From: an uncultured Prevotella sp.
GTDB lineage: Bacteria > Bacteroidota > Bacteroidia > Bacteroidales > Bacteroidaceae
DNA length: 50,154 nucleotides
Assembly: GCA_947169185.1 (NCBI GenBank)
Contig: CAMVOS010000018.1
Coordinates: forward strand, 1-50,154
Direction: 5' to 3'
Part shown: piece after piece, positions 49,572 to 50,154 of the stretch
Numbering within the stretch: position 1 is the stretch's first letter
Layout of the letters: every line of letters begins with the position of its first letter
Translations under genes and position numbers: made by a program
Notes under the pieces: model-generated
The model's database searches: none
Seen by the model: only the letters and a program-made list of their open reading frames with translations
Told to the model about the DNA's origin: nothing

Positions 49572-50042
49572 ATGGCTACCAAGAACCTTTCAGAATACAA
49601 CGTCGAGCAGGTCCCCGATGCGTCGAACATGATCTTTGGCATCGTGGTGGCTGAGTGGAACCCTGAAATTACAGGGGCATTGCTTGAAGGTTGTACATCG
49701 ACACTGGAGAAACATGGAGCTCTGCCTGAGAACATTCATGTGAAGACGGTGCCAGGCTCTTTTGAGCTCATCTACGGTGCCCACCAGATGACGCTGAATG
49801 ACGGTTACGATGCCGTCATCATTCTCGGTTCAGTCATTCGTGGTGAGACACCTCACTTCGACTACATCTGTCAAGGTGTGACAGCGGGTATCGCCCGTCT
49901 GAATGCTACCAGCAACATTCCAGTAGTGTTTGGACTGCTGACTACCGAAAACCTCCAGCAAGCACAGGATCGTGCCGGAGGCCGACTGGGCAACAAAGGC
50001 GACGAGTGCGCCGTAGTAGCCATCAAAATGGCAAAATTCTAA
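49572..50042 (+). CDS. ribH: 6,7-dimethyl-8-ribityllumazine synthase
   Basis: A 156-residue enzyme of riboflavin synthesis. [20 protein letters not shown] (substrate aromatic Trp), [14 protein letters not shown] and [24 protein letters not shown] with the catalytic His are typical, as is [21 protein letters not shown] near the end. It condenses 5-amino-6-ribitylaminouracil with dihydroxybutanone phosphate and forms large shells of pentamers. Confidence 0.96.
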   Translation: MATKNLSEYNVEQVPDASNMIFGIVVAEWNPEITGALLEGCTSTLEKHGALPENIHVKTVPGSFELIYGAHQMTLNDGYDAVIILGSVIRGETPHFDYICQGVTAGIARLNATSNIPVVFGLLTTENLQQAQDRAGGRLGNKGDECAVVAIKMAKF

Positions 50043-50051
50043 ACCCATATC

Positions 50052-50154
50052 ATGAAACTTATTTCATGGAACGTCAACGGGCTTCGTGCCTGTGAAGGAA
50101 AAGGATTCAGCGACATCTTCAAGGAGATGGACGCTGATTTCTTTTGTCTGCAAG
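50052..50154 (+). CDS. xth: Exonuclease III, 5' part, truncated by window edge
   Basis: The first 34 codons, MKLISWNVNGLRACEGKGFS then DIFKEMDADFFCLQ, match the start of ExoIII/AP endonucleases (SWNVNGLRA with metal-binding Asn, then DFFCLQE). It repairs abasic sites. It begins nine bases after ribH. Confidence 0.92.
   Translation, partial: MKLISWNVNGLRACEGKGFSDIFKEMDADFFCLQ

Overview
The window looks like a chromosomal segment of a Bacteroidales bacterium, most likely Prevotella in the broad sense. The grounds are many promoters of the Bacteroidetes type (-33 TTTG/TTG and -7 TAnnTTTG), a tmRNA whose tag reads GENNYALAA, weak ribosome binding sites, an HU-like gene followed by a 'smalltalk'-type microprotein, and an EpsG/SLBB/Wzz polysaccharide locus. 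No rRNA, ordinary tRNA, CRISPR array or transposase gene was seen.

Left part (about 1-8.8 kb) is an accessory island. It holds a MITE-like inverted-repeat element (329-542), an orphan antitoxin-like gene followed by a toxin remnant, a structured RNA leader (about 1028-1284), an EcoRI-family adenine methyltransferase next to a DUF262/HNH nuclease, two unknown small genes, a short transcript with its own terminator, and a cassette ending in a BT4734-like/DUF3987-like primase-helicase type protein. Arrays of the 7-bp unit TGACAGA/TGACAGT mark the module boundaries.

8.8-18.1 kb is ordinary core: a thioredoxin-like protein, a TPR lipoprotein sensor kinase, an XAC2610-like protein, a GPH sugar transporter with a GH94 cellobiose-type phosphorylase, an A-type flavoprotein and tmRNA. 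The GH94 gene carries three tracts of 7-bp tandem repeats inside its reading frame.

18.3-34.5 kb is an exopolysaccharide/capsule locus: SLBB export protein, Wzz-like protein, EpsG-like polymerase, flippase, acyltransferase, three glycosyltransferases, a glycosidase-like protein, an LtaS-like sulfatase-fold enzyme and two different initiating phosphoglycosyltransferases. Two scars, where an operon-boundary sequence is duplicated on both sides of a foreign gene, show that the locus has been reshuffled.

34.5-50.2 kb returns to core genes: HU plus microprotein, MgtC, a tatA-tatC operon running into a polyferredoxin with an internal twin-arginine signal and a Tat-lipoprotein aldo/keto reductase, a two-domain CE1-like esterase, an M3 peptidase, dCMP deaminase, CtpA-like protease, 5-formyltetrahydrofolate cyclo-ligase (with a REP-like palindrome inserted in frame), a DUF721 protein, recF, a TPR membrane protein, ribH and the start of exonuclease III.

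All family assignments rest on reading motifs by eye; no database search was possible.
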